From the NCBI RefSeq assembly GCF_000716335.1, contig NZ_KL591010.1, positions 1-64,000 on the forward strand: a DNA stretch of 64,000 bases, in the 5' to 3' direction. Every line of letters starts with the position of its first letter. The stretch's first letter is position 1. Positions 61,168-64,000 of the stretch are shown here, one piece after another. The notes below the pieces were generated by a model that was not told the origin of the DNA, searched no databases, and saw nothing but the letters and a program-made list of their open reading frames with translations. A program made the position numbers and the translations under genes. Source of the stretch: Streptomyces sp. NRRL S-118. GTDB lineage: Bacteria; Actinomycetota; Actinomycetes; Streptomycetales; Streptomycetaceae.

Positions 61168-62949
61168 ATGGCGACCTCGACGACGTCCGGTGACGGCACC
61201 GGCCTGGTGGAGATGGCGTGGGACCCGATCACACGGATCGTGGGCAGCCTCGGCATCCACACGAAAATCGACTTCAAGCAGAAGCGGGTCGCCGAGTGCT
61301 ACAGCACCTCGTCGGTCTTCCGCGGCTACAGCGTCTTCATGCGGGGCAAGGACCCGCGCGACGCGCACTTCATCACCAGCCGCATCTGCGGCATCTGCGG
61401 CGACAACCACGCCACCTGCTCGGTGTACACGCAGAACATGGCGTACGGCGTGAAGCCGCCGCACCTCGGCGAGTGGATCATCAACTGCGGCGAGTCCGCC
61501 GAGTTCATGTTCGACCACAACATCTTCCAGGAGAACCTGGTCGGGGTCGACTACTGCGAGAAGATGGTCCGCGAGACCAATCCGGGGGTGCTCGAACTCG
61601 CCGAGCGCACCGAGGCGCCGCACGCCGCCGAGCACGGCTACCGCACCATCGCCGACATCATGCGCTCGCTCAACCCGCTGGAGGGCGAGTTCTACCGCGA
61701 GGCGCTCTCGGTCAGCCGCTACACCCGGGAGATGTTCTGCCTGATGGAGGGCCGCCATGTGCACCCCTCCACCCTGTACCCGGGCGGCGTCGGCACCATC
61801 GGCTCCGTACAGCTCTTCACGGACTACATGACCCGGCTCATGCGGTACGTGGAGTTCATGAAGCGGGTCGTACCGCTGCACGACGACCTCTTCGACTTCT
61901 TCTACGAGGCCTTGCCGGGCTACGAGGAGGTCGGGCGGCGGCGCGTGCTGCTCGGCTGCTGGGGAGCGTTCAACGACCCCGAGTACTGCGACTTCACGTA
62001 CGCCAACATGTCGGACTGGGGCCGGCGCATGTTCGTCACCCCCGGTGTGATCGTGGACGGCAAGCTGGTCACCAACGACCTCACCGAGATCAACCTCGGC
62101 ATCCGGATCCTGCTGGGCAGCTCCTACTACGAGGACTGGGCGGGCCAGGAGCAGTTCGTCACCCACGACCCGCTCGGCAACCCGGTCGATCCCCGCCACC
62201 CCTGGAACCAGCACACCATCCCGGCCCCGCAGAAGCGGGACTTCAACGACAAGTACAGCTGGGTGATGTCGCCGCGCTGGTACGACGGCAAGGACTACCT
62301 GCCGCTGGACACGGGCGGCGGCCCCCTCGCCCGCCTGTGGTCGACCGCTCTGTCCGGGCTCGTCGACATCGGGTACGTGAAGGCCACCGGCCACAGCGTC
62401 GTCATCAACCTGCCCCGCACGCTCACCAAGCCGGAGACCACCTTCGAGTGGAAGATCCCCCGCTGGAGCAACGCGCTGGAACGCAACCGCGCCCGCACCT
62501 ACTTCCAGGCGTACGCCGCCGCCGTGGCGCTGCACTCGGCGGAGATGGGCCTCGCGGAGGTGCGCGCCGGACGTACCCGGACCTGGGAGAAGTTCGAGGT
62601 GCCGGACGAGTCCATCGGGGTCGGTTTCACCGAGGCGGTCCGCGGTGTCCTGTCGCACCACATGGTCATCCGGGACGGCAAGATCGCCAACTACCACCCG
62701 TACCCGCCGACCCCCTGGAACGCCTCCACCCGCGACACCTACGGGACGCCTGGGCCGTACGAGGACGCCGTGCAGAACACGCCCATCTTCGAGGAGAACC
62801 CGCCGGAGAACTTCAAGGGCATCGACATCATGCGCGCCGTGCGCAGCTTCGACCCGTGTCTGCCCTGCGGTGTGCACATGTACGTCGGTGACGGCAGGAC
62901 CGTGAAGTCCCTGCACGTCCCCACCGGCCTGAGCGGTCTGTCCGGATGA
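61168..62949 (+). CDS. hhyL: [NiFe]-hydrogenase large subunit, high-affinity group 1h
   Basis: 593 residues. Nickel ligands in the N-terminal SRICGICGDNHATCS (C74, C77) and the C-terminal DPCLPCGVH (C564, C567, His570). About 23 residues after this His would be removed by a maturation protease. Other family blocks are VTRIVG-like DPITRIVGSLGIHTKIDF, EGRHVHPSTLYPGGVGTIG and PTPWNASTRDTYGTPGPYED. Oxidises hydrogen at trace levels, supporting non-growing cells and spores. The 104-bp gap to hhyS holds a direct repeat of CCCGCTCGAAGACC. Confidence 0.97.
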   Translation: MATSTTSGDGTGLVEMAWDPITRIVGSLGIHTKIDFKQKRVAECYSTSSVFRGYSVFMRGKDPRDAHFITSRICGICGDNHATCSVYTQNMAYGVKPPHLGEWIINCGESAEFMFDHNIFQENLVGVDYCEKMVRETNPGVLELAERTEAPHAAEHGYRTIADIMRSLNPLEGEFYREALSVSRYTREMFCLMEGRHVHPSTLYPGGVGTIGSVQLFTDYMTRLMRYVEFMKRVVPLHDDLFDFFYEALPGYEEVGRRRVLLGCWGAFNDPEYCDFTYANMSDWGRRMFVTPGVIVDGKLVTNDLTEINLGIRILLGSSYYEDWAGQEQFVTHDPLGNPVDPRHPWNQHTIPAPQKRDFNDKYSWVMSPRWYDGKDYLPLDTGGGPLARLWSTALSGLVDIGYVKATGHSVVINLPRTLTKPETTFEWKIPRWSNALERNRARTYFQAYAAAVALHSAEMGLAEVRAGRTRTWEKFEVPDESIGVGFTEAVRGVLSHHMVIRDGKIANYHPYPPTPWNASTRDTYGTPGPYEDAVQNTPIFEENPPENFKGIDIMRAVRSFDPCLPCGVHMYVGDGRTVKSLHVPTGLSGLSG

Positions 62950-63551
62950 GCGGCGGCACCGGCACGGGCGTCGCGCCCGGCGCACCCCCCGCGTCCGGCG
63001 CGATGACCGCGGAGACGGCCGGCCGGCTGGTCGAGGAGATCCTCGACCGGCTGACGGGCTCCGGCGACCGCGCGGCGTGCGAGGCCGCCGAGGAACTCGT
63101 ACGGGTCCTGATGGACTTCTACGGGGCCGGGCTCGCCCGCGCGGTCGAGCTGATCGGACGTCACCCCGGCGCCACGGCCCGCGACATCCTCGCCGCGCTG
63201 CTCGGCGACGAGCTCGTCGCGGGCCTGCTGGTCCTGCACGGGCTGCACCCGGACGACGTGTCCCGGCGCGTCGACCGGGCCCTGGACCGCCTCCCCCACC
63301 CGGTCGAGAGCGCCGGCTTCGACGCCGCGACCGGCGTGCTGCGCCTGCGGCTCACCGGGTCGGCGGGCTGCGGCTGCGCCGGCACCCGGGAGGGCATCGA
63401 GCAGGCGGCACAGGACGCCCTCGCGTGCTTCGCACCCGAGGTGACGGCGGTGGTGCTCCAGGAGGCCGCCCGGGAGCCGGCCCTCCTCCAGATCGGGGCC
63501 GGCCCGCCGCGTGCCGCCGACGGCGGCCGCTCGCCGGCCGCGGCGCCGTGA
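62946..63551 (+). CDS. NifU-domain protein of the hydrogenase operon
   Basis: 201 residues, ATGA overlap with hhyL. Helical N-terminal part (VEEILDRLTGSGDRAACEAA, EELVRVLMDFYGAGLARAVE), then a NifU C-terminal-like domain (GVLRLRLTGSAGCGCAGTRE, IEQAAQDALACFAPEVTAVV) with Cys in CGC instead of the usual CxxC. Likely an iron-sulfur cluster carrier or scaffold for the hydrogenase. The tail is Pro/Ala-rich. Confidence 0.87.
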   Translation: MSGGTGTGVAPGAPPASGAMTAETAGRLVEEILDRLTGSGDRAACEAAEELVRVLMDFYGAGLARAVELIGRHPGATARDILAALLGDELVAGLLVLHGLHPDDVSRRVDRALDRLPHPVESAGFDAATGVLRLRLTGSAGCGCAGTREGIEQAAQDALACFAPEVTAVVLQEAAREPALLQIGAGPPRAADGGRSPAAAP

Positions 63552-64000
63552 GCGCGCCCGGAGCCGGCACGGCCCGTACGGGGCCGCCCCGGCCGGACCC
63601 GGCGGCCCGCGCGGGCGCGGCCGACGCAAGCACGGCCGCCCACCCGGGCGTGTCCCCGCTCGGCGCGGCCCGCCCGGCGCCCGGCACCGAACCGCGGGGC
63701 CTGCGCCGTTTCACGGCCCCGCGCCGGCCGCGCGAGGAGCGCTGCGAGCTGTGCGCCGCGCCTCTGGCCGGCGAGCACCGCCACCTCGTCGACACCGAGA
63801 AGCGGGCGCTGGTCTGTGCCTGTGCGCCCTGCGCCCAGGTGCTGGACGGCCCCGGCGCGGCCCGGGGCCGCTTCCGCACGGTTCCGGGCCGCTACCTGAG
63901 CGACCCCGGGCACGGCATCGACGAACAGGCCTGGGAGCAGCTGCGCATCCCCGTGGGTGTCGCGTTCTTCTTCCGCAACTCCGCGCTCGACCGGCTCGTC
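63548..64000 (+). CDS. DUF5947 family hydrogenase-associated protein, cut by the right edge
   Basis: GTG 63548 overlaps the NifU-domain gene stop (GTGA). About 55 residues of Ala/Gly/Pro-rich leader, then ERCELCAAPLAGEHRHLVDT with a CxxC, ALVCACAPCAQV with three more Cys, and GRFRTVPGRYLSDPG, LRIPVGVAFFFRNSALDRLV. This sequence is typical of DUF5947 proteins found in group 1h hydrogenase operons; a zinc or iron-sulfur site formed by the Cys groups is likely. The 151 visible residues lack the C-terminus. Confidence 0.88.
   Translation, partial: MSAPGAGTARTGPPRPDPAARAGAADASTAAHPGVSPLGAARPAPGTEPRGLRRFTAPRRPREERCELCAAPLAGEHRHLVDTEKRALVCACAPCAQVLDGPGAARGRFRTVPGRYLSDPGHGIDEQAWEQLRIPVGVAFFFRNSALDRLV

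Overview
The window is high-GC DNA with strong third-position GC bias, GTG as well as ATG starts, many 4-nt ATGA/GTGA gene overlaps and gene sets typical of Streptomyces (DasR-like site, mce operon, high-affinity hydrogenase, blaL-blaA-blaB). I read it as a Streptomyces chromosome segment. I saw no rRNA, tRNA, CRISPR array or complete insertion sequence.

Layout. 1-5.4 kb: a Ser/Thr kinase cut by the left edge, a MobA-like nucleotidyltransferase, malate synthase, a fibronectin type III lipoprotein and an unrecognised protein. 5.6-12.5 kb: a flavin monooxygenase, a secreted protein and unlinked small genes, including a 3'-5' exonuclease. 12.6-19.1 kb: a minus-strand purine catabolism block (NCS2 permease, 8-oxoguanine deaminase, a decayed second permease, uricase, HIU hydrolase, OHCU decarboxylase, an HTH regulator and a thiamine-binding-type protein). 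19.2-32.8 kb: a lytic transglycosylase, an ECF sigma factor with a membrane segment, and a complete mce lipid-import operon (ATPase, two permeases, six Mce proteins, two Mce-associated proteins) closed by a strong terminator. 32.9-36.4 kb: hydroxypyruvate isomerase, tartronate semialdehyde reductase and catalase. 36.8-42.7 kb: a frameshifted gene, an epimerase-like protein, a methyltransferase and a beta-lactamase with its LysR and BlaB-type partners. 42.8-44.6 kb: a truncated amidase gene, an endonuclease VII gene on the opposite strand and an intact phage-type amidase. 44.8-53.5 kb: glyoxylate carboligase, two overlapping acyl-CoA synthetases, an AlkZ-like protein and CorA. 54-57.9 kb: an MFS exporter with a divergent WYL regulator, then an Asp23 envelope-stress pair. 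58.2-64 kb: HypX and a group 1h [NiFe]-hydrogenase operon running off the right edge.

How it fits together. NCS2 permease, 8-oxoguanine deaminase, uricase, HIU hydrolase and OHCU decarboxylase take purines to allantoin. Allantoinase, allantoicase and xanthine dehydrogenase are not in the window. Glyoxylate from allantoin can then be used by malate synthase or by Gcl, GlxR and Hyi. Catalase would remove the hydrogen peroxide made by uricase.

The most interesting signal is regulatory. Two different palindromes link these scattered genes. One, of the form TTCC-N7-GGAA, occurs as a pair of sites with centres exactly 21 bp apart upstream of malate synthase, hyi and gcl. The other, TCAACA-N3-TGTTGA, lies upstream of uraD, catalase and (one mismatch) malate synthase. 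The malate synthase promoter carries both.
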